Source: Roseovarius pelagicus (GTDB taxonomy: Bacteria > Pseudomonadota > Alphaproteobacteria > Rhodobacterales > Rhodobacteraceae). Taken from it: DNA of 64,000 nt. The notes beneath the pieces are model-generated. The model was given only the letters and a program-made list of their open reading frames with translations, had not been told where the DNA came from and did no database searches. The position numbers and the translations under genes were made by a program. Positions 17,210 to 25,344 of the stretch are shown piece by piece. Numbering within the stretch: the stretch's first letter is position 1; each line of letters opens with the position of its first letter. The stretch lies in assembly GCF_025639885.1 (NCBI RefSeq), contig NZ_CP106738.1, forward strand, positions 3,596,001 to 3,660,000, given 5' to 3'.

Positions 17210-18778
17210 TCAGAGTGACAATCTATCGACTTTATCGGATCGCATGGCATTGATGTGCTGATTGACGGCAGGGCGGGCGAAATGCAGACTCGACAATTCT
17301 GGCGCGCGCCAATCGGTGATTGCCAGATTGTAATGCAATTGCTGACGTTTGGTCGGCGATAGTGATGTAGCCGCGCCCAATAGGCGGCGGTCATTGAACG
17401 GGCAGATATAGAAATTATTGATAAAGCTGTAGAGCAGGTTGCCAAAGCCATGCGACAGAAACTGTTCTGCGAACATCAGGTCATAGGCGCGGTGCCGCGC
17501 GGAACCGGGCAGGGTGGCGTACCAGTCCTCGTACATCCCTTGGATTGCAGGGTTTTCGACGATGGTCTTATCCGACAGCATCATCATGCGGATGCCAGTG
17601 CGGGTATCGTGCGGTAGGCCTTGGGCGTATTCCCTCCCGCCGCGCCGCCACAGTACAGCCTTCAGGAAATCGCTGCCGTTGCCGCGCAGAAAAATGCCGC
17701 CCGGTTTATGTGCCAGCAATACCTCGTGTCGGATCGGTTGTGGCGCGTCGTTCAGGCCGGTGATGATGCGGTGCAGCTGTCCGAGATGTTTCAGGCGGCT
17801 GTCGCTGGTGATTTTGAATTCATCATGGCGAATAGGGTCGATTTCCCGCAACGGGGCGTTGACGCGTTTGGCCAAATGGCGCGCTAACCGCAGATCCTTG
17901 CGGCTCATCGAGTTTTCGACATGCGAAAAGAGCGCGATCTTGTCCAGCGCGGGTTTGGCACAACTCAGCAGCAGGCGGCTGTCCAATCCGCCGGACAGAG
18001 GTAGATGCACATTGCCAGGCAGGTGGTTGGCAAGGCTGGTTATGACCTGTTCCAGCCGTCGAGCGATGCCGCGCACCACGTCTGCCTCCCTGTCGGGCGT
18101 CGGTTCGGTCACATCATTTGGTCCGGGCCAATGCCGAACCGGCATCCACAGGTCGAGGTCCAGAAAATGGTTTGGCAACAGTCTCTTGACTGAAGTATCG
18201 GGCGTGTGACCAAAGGCAAATCGGTTCGATCCGGTTGTTGCGTTGGTCGTCAGCGGGTAGTCCGTGTTCGGCTGTGGCGCGCGTGTCAGAACCAGATTCG
18301 TGGTCGACCCAACGCGCATCGTGTCCTTGTCGTAGACTGCCCCCAAAGATCCTAAACTATCGAGGTAGACCCGGTGACGAGTGCCAGTGACTACGATGAT
18401 GGCATAGCGCCCGGCGCTATCGTTGAGCCAGTTCAGCAATTCCTGCAGCGGTTGATCAAGTGCGGTCAGCGCGTTTAGCCGTGCGGTGGTGATGACCATG
18501 CCATCAGGATCCACAGCAAGGCCGAGCACTGCGATCCTGCCATTTCCGAATGCGGCCGTCGCCACTGGCAGGTTCGCCCCGTGGTAGAGAATCCAGTTGC
18601 CCAACGCGATGCCGCGCATGGTTGCCGGGGCGGCGGTCCCGCTGGGCGCGAGCAGAAATTGCTGCGACAGGACTGGCGCACTGTCGATGCCGTGATCAGA
18701 GCACAGTTGTTCTGCCCAACTTGCATGGCTCGCCCATGCCGGATCAACCGGCGACGAAAGAAACGACATGTCTTGCAT
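17210..18778 (-). CDS. Asparagine-synthase-like ATP pyrophosphatase, glutaminase cysteine missing
   Basis: A 522-residue protein from ATG 18778 (ATG 18769 also possible). The PP-loop motif SGGLDS sits at residues 262-267, followed by HLAKRVNAPLREI and GNGSDFLK blocks of the asparagine synthase domain. The N-terminal domain resembles the nucleophile-hydrolase fold region (YLDSLGSLGAVYDKD) but lacks Cys at position 2, so it is unlikely to hydrolyse glutamine. Such proteins activate carboxylates with ATP for amidation or cyclisation, or act in polysaccharide and peptide tailoring. It stands alone, convergent with soxG. No partner gene gives a substrate clue. Confidence 0.75.
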   Translation of the reverse strand: MQDMSFLSSPVDPAWASHASWAEQLCSDHGIDSAPVLSQQFLLAPSGTAAPATMRGIALGNWILYHGANLPVATAAFGNGRIAVLGLAVDPDGMVITTARLNALTALDQPLQELLNWLNDSAGRYAIIVVTGTRHRVYLDSLGSLGAVYDKDTMRVGSTTNLVLTRAPQPNTDYPLTTNATTGSNRFAFGHTPDTSVKRLLPNHFLDLDLWMPVRHWPGPNDVTEPTPDREADVVRGIARRLEQVITSLANHLPGNVHLPLSGGLDSRLLLSCAKPALDKIALFSHVENSMSRKDLRLARHLAKRVNAPLREIDPIRHDEFKITSDSRLKHLGQLHRIITGLNDAPQPIRHEVLLAHKPGGIFLRGNGSDFLKAVLWRRGGREYAQGLPHDTRTGIRMMMLSDKTIVENPAIQGMYEDWYATLPGSARHRAYDLMFAEQFLSHGFGNLLYSFINNFYICPFNDRRLLGAATSLSPTKRQQLHYNLAITDWRAPELSSLHFARPAVNQHINAMRSDKVDRLSL

Positions 18779-18944
18779 TTTGCCTGCCCGGCCTTCCCTC
18801 TTAAAACGTTGCCTCAATTATCTTTTTTCTAAAATTGTAGGGGATTGACCAATATAAGTCTAGAGTCGCGTCGCGCAGGCGTACGTGGGCCATCCGGGAC
18901 AGGGGCGCAGGGCCCTTTCAGTGCAGGGAACTTCCAGTACGGGG

Positions 18945-18973
18945 TTGACGTTGTCCCCACGCGCCTACCATGT
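18945..18973 (+). promoter_or_regulatory. Weak candidate promoter of sodB
   Basis: TTGACG (18945-18950) is followed after 17 bases by CCATGT (18968-18973), about 40 bp upstream of the sodB ATG. The -35 match is good and the -10 match poor. It is the best sigma-70-like pair in the 236-bp divergent region. Confidence 0.3.
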
Positions 18974-19014
18974 AGGCAATATAAATTTTGACACGCACCA
19001 AAAGGGGGCAATCC

Positions 19015-19614
19015 ATGAGCTTTCAACTTCCCGACCTTCCCTATTCGCATGACGCTCTGGCACCGCACGGCATGTCTGCCGAAACGCTGGAGTATCACCA
19101 CGACCTGCACCACAACGCCTATGTGACCAACGGTAACAAGGCGATTGAGGGCACCAAGTGGGATGGCAAGTCACTCGAAGAGATCATCAAAGGCACCTAT
19201 GATGCAAACGCCGTGGCGCAGAACGGTATTTTCAACAACATCAGCCAGTTGTGGAACCACAACCAGTTCTGGGAAATGATGAGTCCCGGCGAGAGCAAGA
19301 TGCCCGGCGAGTTGGAGAAAGCGCTGAATGACAGCTTTGGTTCGGTCGACAAGTTCAAGGAAGAATTTTCTGCTGCGGGCGCGGGTCAGTTCGGCTCTGG
19401 CTGGGCGTGGCTGGTCAAGAAACCGGATGGTTCTCTGGCCGTCACCAAGACCGAAAACGGTGTGAACCCGGTCTGTTTCGATCAAACCGCCCTGCTGGGA
19501 TGTGATGTGTGGGAGCATTCGTATTACATCGACTTCCGCAACAAACGTCCGGCCTATCTGGAGAACTTCCTGAACAAGCTGGTGAACTGGGAAAACGTCG
19601 CCAGCCGGATGTAA
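19015..19614 (+). CDS. sodB: Superoxide dismutase [Fe]
   Basis: A 199-residue cytoplasmic enzyme that dismutates superoxide. The start at 19015 has AAGGGGG upstream. Family features are LPYSHDALAPHGMSAETLEYHH with first metal His28, the QLWNHNQFWEMM block with the second His, AGAGQFGSGWAWLV with the Gln that marks iron-type enzymes, and DVWEHSYYIDFRN with the final Asp and His ligands. It forms a single-gene transcript that ends in a strong terminator. Confidence 0.96.
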   Translation: MSFQLPDLPYSHDALAPHGMSAETLEYHHDLHHNAYVTNGNKAIEGTKWDGKSLEEIIKGTYDANAVAQNGIFNNISQLWNHNQFWEMMSPGESKMPGELEKALNDSFGSVDKFKEEFSAAGAGQFGSGWAWLVKKPDGSLAVTKTENGVNPVCFDQTALLGCDVWEHSYYIDFRNKRPAYLENFLNKLVNWENVASRM

Positions 19615-19639
19615 TCAGGCGCAAGTTTGAGTGACTATC

Positions 19640-19680
19640 GAGCCTGCCGGGATTGGTCCCGGCAGGCTCTTTTATTTTTT
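19640..19680 (+). terminator. Rho-independent terminator after sodB
   Basis: GAGCCTGCCGGGA and its complement TCCCGGCAGGCTC around a short loop are followed by TTTTATTTTTT. From here to 19919 I see no gene or recognisable site. Confidence 0.93.
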
Positions 19681-19919
19681 CCGGTGCGTGACGGGGCGCT
19701 ATTCACCGCATCGGGTGGGCGTTACCGTGACATTTGCGGTTGTGGTGCCGCGCCTTTCGGACCATCAACGGGGTGGGTCGGTCAGTTCGAGCCAGAATTT
19801 TGCGTAGCAAATGAATTCAAGGCAAAAGATGTGACCATACACCCTGTCCTGCGATGCGCCGGAGTTCATTCCTGCGGCGCGCCTTTGACCCATGCGCGGG
19901 CGCGGCTGGAGCATTACAC

Positions 19920-20837
19920 ATGACCGAACCGATGCGCGGCGTGATCGCCATGGTCGTTGCTTGCACGATCTGGGGCATGTCGGGAGTATATTACAAGCTG
20001 CTGGCCCACATCCCGCCCGTTGAGGTGCTGGCACATCGCACAATCTGGTCATGTGTTTTCTTTGCTTTGGTGCTGGTGTGGCAGGGCCGTCTTCGGTTGC
20101 TTCTGGACGTGTTCAAATCCCCGCGCGTCATGCTGGTGGCGGGTTTTGCGGCGCTGATGATCTCGACCAACTGGTTGGTATTCATCACGTCGATTCAGAT
20201 CGGCAAGGCGATGGAAGCATCGCTGGGATATTACATCTTTCCTTTGTTTTCGGTGGTGTTGGGTGCTGTTGTCTATCGCGAACGGATGAGTGCGGCGCAG
20301 GCGGCGGCCGTTGCATTGGCCTTGATTGCGGTCGTGATCCTGACGATCGGACTGGGCGTTGCGCCATGGATTTCGTTGATACTGGCCGGGACGTTTGGCC
20401 TTTATGGGTTGATCAAGAAGAGCATGGTTCAGGGACCAGTGGTGTCTGTGTCCGCCGAGGTCCTGATCCTTGCGCCTCTCGCTCTGGGGGTGCTGTGGTA
20501 TGCCCATCCGGGCGGCACCGGCGCGTTCGGTGACGGATGGCAGGACGCGGCACTACTGGCCTTTTCGGGTGTGCTGACCGGGTTCCCGCTGATCCTGTTC
20601 AGCATGGCGGCGCGCCGGGTTTCGATGGCCACCCTTGGCCTTGTTCAGTATCTCAATCCCAGTTTGCAGTTCGCCGTTGCTACATTTTTGTTTCTGGAAC
20701 CCTTCACGCGCTGGCACATGATTGCCTTTCCGATCATCTGGACGGCACTGGTGATCTACACGGCTGCGGGGTGGCGTCAGGACAGAGCGGCGCGTAGGGC
20801 AGCAAAGAGCGCGCCCACATCCGGTACCGACGTGTAG
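19920..20837 (+). CDS. rarD: RarD/EamA family transporter
   Basis: A 305-residue inner-membrane transporter of the drug/metabolite superfamily with ten predicted helices. GVIAMVVACTIWGMSGVYYKLLAHIPPVEVLAHR (read as two halves) closely follows RarD, which is chloramphenicol-sensitivity related in name but of unknown substrate. IGKAMEASLGYYIFPLFSVVLG and LGLVQYLNPSLQF mark the two EamA repeats. The start at 19920 removes an unlikely Arg-rich extension. Its last 61 bases overlap the convergent LOG-family gene. Confidence 0.9.
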   Translation: MTEPMRGVIAMVVACTIWGMSGVYYKLLAHIPPVEVLAHRTIWSCVFFALVLVWQGRLRLLLDVFKSPRVMLVAGFAALMISTNWLVFITSIQIGKAMEASLGYYIFPLFSVVLGAVVYRERMSAAQAAAVALALIAVVILTIGLGVAPWISLILAGTFGLYGLIKKSMVQGPVVSVSAEVLILAPLALGVLWYAHPGGTGAFGDGWQDAALLAFSGVLTGFPLILFSMAARRVSMATLGLVQYLNPSLQFAVATFLFLEPFTRWHMIAFPIIWTALVIYTAAGWRQDRAARRAAKSAPTSGTDV

Positions 20838-21328
20838 AATTCGCGCAAGGATGGATCGGCGAACCCTTCGGCGATGATATGGTCGATCAACCCGGTCAAC
20901 GGCTGCCAGTACCCATCCAGATCGAGCAGCAGGATCGGCATCTCGTGCAGTCCCAGCTGTCGCCAGGTCAGGACCTCGAAAAACTCGTCCAGAGAACCGG
21001 CACCGCCGGGTAACACCACGATCGCGTCCGAGTTCATAAACATGACTTTCTTACGTTCATGCATGGTTTCGGTGACGATGTAGGTGGTCAGGTCGCTCTT
21101 GCCGACCTCACGACGCACGAGGTGCTGTGGGATCACACCAAAGGTTGATCCGCCTGCGGCCTGTGCTGCGCGCGCCGTGCGGCCCATCAGGCCGACGTCG
21201 CCTGCTCCGTATACCAGCCGCCATCCGGCACCCGCGAGCGCGGTCCCGACGGCATCAGCTGCCTCCGCAAATGCGGGGTTAACGCCCGTACGTGAGCCGC
21301 AAAAGACACAAACTGATCGTTCTGTCAT
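20777..21328 (-). CDS. LOG family cytokinin riboside 5'-monophosphate phosphoribohydrolase-like protein
   Basis: A 183-residue Rossmann-like enzyme. SVCVFCGSRTG at the N-terminus, GAGDVGLMGRTA, and LPGGAGSLDEFFEVLTW match the PGGxGTxxE signature of LOG proteins (here with Ser for Thr). The bacterial enzymes cleave ribose 5-phosphate from nucleoside monophosphates. ATG 21328 is preferred over the adjacent TTG at 21331. The 3' end overlaps the convergent rarD. Confidence 0.9.
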   Translation of the reverse strand: MTERSVCVFCGSRTGVNPAFAEAADAVGTALAGAGWRLVYGAGDVGLMGRTARAAQAAGGSTFGVIPQHLVRREVGKSDLTTYIVTETMHERKKVMFMNSDAIVVLPGGAGSLDEFFEVLTWRQLGLHEMPILLLDLDGYWQPLTGLIDHIIAEGFADPSLREFYTSVPDVGALFAALRAALS

Positions 21329-21549
21329 CAAAAAGCCTGCTGTACAAAAAGGGTTGTTTTGACCCGAGATTGCCTAGTTGCTAAAGCTTCTTGCACATAA
21401 TCAAAAGCAGAGAAAATGCAAAACGCTGTGCAGCATCGGACCTATTCGGGGCAATTGGCCCAGATACACGTATCAGGCCAGTGGCGTATGACCCGTGATT
21501 TCGGTAAATGCGCCGCGCCGAGAGTATGCGATGCGGTGGAAGGGCAACG

Positions 21550-23266
21550 ATGAGCAAGCTGGCAGGATTGGCGAGCGGACAGATGATCGGAGTGGCCAGT
21601 GTCGCCGTTGCGGCGATTGTCGCAGTGGGGCTGTATGCGGCGGGCGTCTTCGCGCCTGTGTCGCAACCTGATCCTGCAGGTGGGACGACGTCGACATCCT
21701 TGGCTGACATGCCTGCGGAACCGGCGACTGGGACAGAAGGCACGGCAGAAAGCGAAATCGCTGCTCGTGCACCAACAGCAGACGCCACGACCACGCCGGA
21801 GACCATCGGAACGGATACTGCGGTAGCGGAGGATCCCGCAACGCCGGAGCTTGAAGCGCAGGTTGCTGCACAACCGAATGCGCCCCGCATTGATGTGTTT
21901 CGTCTGGAACCGGGCGGTTCGATGCTGGTCGCAGGTAGCAGCGCGCCCGGCTGGATGACAGAAATCCTTATTGATGGGACGTTGCTGGCAGATGCGGCCG
22001 CCGACGGTAACGGGCAATTTGTTCAGTTTGTTAAACTGGAACACAGCGATCAGCCACGGATTTTGTCGCTGGTTATGACCTCACCCGAAACCGGGGACCG
22101 CATCACATCGCCCGACGAGGTGATCATTGCACCGAACCCCGCCGCGGTGGCCACAGTAGAGACTGTGGATGCCCCTGAGAATGAGGCCGCGCCAAGCGTT
22201 CCTGATGGCACCGAGCCTGCTCCTTTGACCGCCGAGGCCACGCCACCGAGTATGCCGGATACCGAAACCACCGCGGATATTCAGACAACGACTGCAGCAC
22301 CTCAGGAAGAGGTGGATAGCGCGGAAATCGCATCGGCTGTTGATGCAAATCCGCCAGCCGAATCCACTGCTGATCCCCAGACAACGTCTGCAATGCCTCA
22401 GGCAGAGACGGATACCGCGAAACCTGCGTCCGATACCGCGCAAATGCCACCCGTTGACCCAACCCAAAACACGATTGCCACCTCGCCGACAGAGCTGGCT
22501 GCTGTGGCACCAGAGTCTGTTGCTGCGCAGGTTTCGACGGTTGAGGAGTCAGGTGCGAACGCGGGCGACGCGCCGGTTGCAGATGCAGGTTCGCAAGATG
22601 TTGCGACACCCGACGTAACCTCGGAAACGGCACAAGTGCCGCCGACGATGGAAACCTCATCGGCAGCCACTGAAACAGTTCAGGCCTCTGCGCCTGAGCC
22701 AACCCGGAGAGTCGCAATCGCAAACTGTGCTGCTATCAAACGAAGAGGGCGTCACGGTATTGCAAGCTCCGGTTGCCTCTGACGTCTCGCCTGAATTGAT
22801 GTCGGCAGTGGCGATCGACTCCATCACCTATTCGAACGCGGGCGAGGTACAGCTGGCCGGACGTGGTACCGGGCGTGGTTATGTGCGGGTCTATCTGGAC
22901 AATACGCCCATCACCACCTCGCGCATTGCCGGGGATGGTGGCTGGCGAACCGATCTGCCAGAAGTCGATACAGGTGTTTACACGTTGCGGGTTGATGAGG
23001 TCGACAGTGACGGCACAGTTGTCAGCCGCGTCGAGACACCCTTTAAGCGCGAGGACGAGACCGTTGTGGCTAATGTCGAAGCGCAGGCAGAGTCCGCAAA
23101 GCGCATTCGGGCCGTGACGGTTCAGCCGGGCAATACGCTTTGGGCGATTTCACGCGAACATTATGGCGAGGGAATTTTGTATGTGCGTGTACTTGAGGCC
23201 AACGCTGACCGCATTCGCAATCCGGACCTGATCTATCCGGGGCAGGTCTTTACCGTTCCGGATTAA
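21550..23266 (+). pseudogene. LysM-domain envelope protein, interrupted by a frameshift
   Basis: The first frame, from ATG 21550 (GGAAGGG upstream), encodes a transmembrane anchor (MIGVASVAVAAIVAVGLYAAG), a first Ig-like segment (DVFRLEPGGSMLVAGSSAPGW) and a long Ala/Thr/Glu/Pro-rich stretch. It ends at 22782 out of phase. The following frame continues as [18 protein letters not shown], an Ig-like domain ([39 protein letters not shown] in parts) and a C-terminal LysM domain ([16 protein letters not shown] to [10 protein letters not shown]). A one-base insertion or two-base deletion between about 22620 and 22720 explains the break. Intact relatives are single peptidoglycan-binding membrane proteins. 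Confidence 0.8.
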
Positions 23267-23441
23267 TACCATCATGTATCCCACGGCGTATCGTCAAACG
23301 CGCTGCACCGCCTAGGAAATACGCCGTATATTGCAGGCTCGACCGCTGATCGCTGTGCGTAAATGCGCAGAACGCTGCGCACTGGATGTTTCTGCTCATG
23401 CGGCCTATCTCTAGCCGGTCTCAATAACCAGAAAGCTTCCT

Positions 23442-25253
23442 ATGCGCCGCTCCCGTCTGACCACGACTGAGATGCCCAGCGATGGCTGGAGCACGATCCG
23501 CCGGGTGGTGCCGTACCTGTGGCCCGAGGATCAGCCTTGGGTGAAGCGGCGCGTGGTTTTGGCATTGGTCGTTTTACTGTTGGCCAAACTTGTCGCGGTG
23601 GGCACACCGTTTTTCTACAAGGCGGCAGTGGATGCACTTGCGGGCGATGCGGACGGTCCTGCATGGATGCTGGCCTATGGTGCGGTCGGTTTGACCGTTG
23701 CCTATGGTGGTGCGCGGCTGCTGAATGTCGGCTTTCAGCAGTTGCGCGACGTGATTTTTGCCCGCGTGGCACAGCGCGCGCTGCGCGCGTTGGCGCTGCG
23801 TACCTTCCGGCATATTCACGCGATGTCGATGCGCTATCACATCACGCGCAAAACTGGCGGACTGAGCCGGATCATCGAACGCGGCGTGAAAGGTGTCGAA
23901 TTCCTGCTGCGGTTCCTGCTGTTTTCCATCGGGCCGTTGGTGATCGAGTTGCTGTTGATCGGGATCGTGCTCTGGACGCTGTTTGATTTCTGGTATCTGG
24001 CGGTGGTGATGGGGGTGATCGCGCTCTATGTCGCGTTCACTTTCAAGGTGACTGAATGGCGTGTCAAACTGCGCAAGCAGATGAACGATCAGGATACCGA
24101 CGCCAACCAAAAGGCGATCGACAGCCTGTTGAACTACGAGACAGTCAAGTATTTCGGCGCCGAGGACCGCGAAGCGCGACGCTATGATGCTGCGATGGCG
24201 GGCTATGAACGCGCCGCATTGTCGACCTCTTATTCACTGGCGTTTCTCAATTTCGGTCAATCGGTTCTTATTACCGGCGGATTGGTGATCGTTATGGTCA
24301 TGGCCGCAATCGGGGTTCAGAGCGGCGCGATGACGGTGGGCGACTTCGTGATGGTGAACGCCTACATGATCCAGATCACCATGCCGCTGAACTTTCTCGG
24401 GACAGTTTACCGCGAGATCCGACAGGCGCTGGTCGATATGGGGGAAATGTTCGGTCTGTTGGAGCAACCACCCGACGTGACAGACGCGCCTGACGCCGCT
24501 GAACTGGATGTGACCGGTGGGCAAGTGGAACTGCGCGATGTGCATTTTGGCTATGATGCGGATCGCGCAATCCTCAAGGGGGTAAGCCTGACTGCCGCGC
24601 CGGGCGAAACCGTGGCCATCGTCGGGCCAACCGGGTCGGGAAAGTCCACTATCGGACGGTTGCTGTTCCGCTTCTACGACGTGCAAAGCGGCGCGATCTG
24701 CATCGACGGGCAGGATGTGCGGAGCGTACGTCAGGACAGCCTGCATGATGCCATCGGTGTTGTGCCGCAGGACACCGTTCTGTTCAACGATACGATCGGT
24801 TACAACATTGCCTATGGGCGCGCAGGCGCCACCGAGGCGGAGGTGATCGCGGCGGCGAAGGCTGCACAAATCCATGATTTCATCGCGGGGTTGCCGCTGG
24901 GCTATGACACAGCGGTGGGCGAACGGGGGCTAAAGCTGTCGGGCGGTGAAAAGCAGCGGGTCGGAATCGCGCGGACGCTGCTGAAGAACCCGCCGATCCT
25001 GCTGCTGGACGAGGCGACCTCGGCGCTCGATACGGGAACGGAGGGCGAGATTCAGGGCGCGTTGGCACGGGCCGGGCAGGGCCGCACTGTGTTGATCATC
25101 GCCCACCGGCTGTCGACTGTGGCAGAAGCAGACCGCATCGTGGTGCTGGAGGAGGGCCGCATCGTCGAAGAAGGCAGCCACGCGGCGCTATTGGCGCGCG
25201 GTGGACGCTACGCCGGGTTGTGGCAGCGCCAGCAGTCAGAAGAAGCGGCGTAA
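23442..25253 (+). CDS. ABC exporter of the Atm1/HMT type (permease-ATPase fusion)
   Basis: A 603-residue half-transporter with six N-terminal helices (about 35-320) fused to an ATP-binding domain. Walker A is GPTGSGKSTIGRLL, the signature is LSGGEKQRVGIAR and Walker B is ILLLDEATSALD. The N-terminal TIRRVVPYLWPEDQPWVKRRV and FGFQ-like FNVGFQQLRD regions (here LNVGFQQLRD) point to the Atm1 heavy-metal/glutathione-conjugate exporter group. Bacterial members export glutathione polysulfide or metal-glutathione complexes; the exact cargo is not visible. It is followed by a perfect hairpin shared with the convergent RND operon. Confidence 0.93.
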   Translation: MRRSRLTTTEMPSDGWSTIRRVVPYLWPEDQPWVKRRVVLALVVLLLAKLVAVGTPFFYKAAVDALAGDADGPAWMLAYGAVGLTVAYGGARLLNVGFQQLRDVIFARVAQRALRALALRTFRHIHAMSMRYHITRKTGGLSRIIERGVKGVEFLLRFLLFSIGPLVIELLLIGIVLWTLFDFWYLAVVMGVIALYVAFTFKVTEWRVKLRKQMNDQDTDANQKAIDSLLNYETVKYFGAEDREARRYDAAMAGYERAALSTSYSLAFLNFGQSVLITGGLVIVMVMAAIGVQSGAMTVGDFVMVNAYMIQITMPLNFLGTVYREIRQALVDMGEMFGLLEQPPDVTDAPDAAELDVTGGQVELRDVHFGYDADRAILKGVSLTAAPGETVAIVGPTGSGKSTIGRLLFRFYDVQSGAICIDGQDVRSVRQDSLHDAIGVVPQDTVLFNDTIGYNIAYGRAGATEAEVIAAAKAAQIHDFIAGLPLGYDTAVGERGLKLSGGEKQRVGIARTLLKNPPILLLDEATSALDTGTEGEIQGALARAGQGRTVLIIAHRLSTVAEADRIVVLEEGRIVEEGSHAALLARGGRYAGLWQRQQSEEAA

Positions 25254-25303
25254 GCTGCGGGCGTCAGAGCCGGCAGAAAGTTAAGAGGCGATGGCAGGTG
25301 TGT

Positions 25304-25321
25304 GCCGGGCTGAAGCCCGGC
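25304..25321. terminator. Perfect hairpin between convergent genes, REP-like
   Basis: GCCGGGCT-GA-AGCCCGGC is a perfect 8-bp stem with a two-base loop, followed by CTACG. It lies in the 91-bp gap between the ABC exporter and the RND permease gene. It has no T tract, so it may act as a bidirectional terminator, mRNA stabiliser or REP-type repeat. Confidence 0.5.
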
Positions 25322-25344
25322 CTACGTCGGTCGTCGGTGAATAC

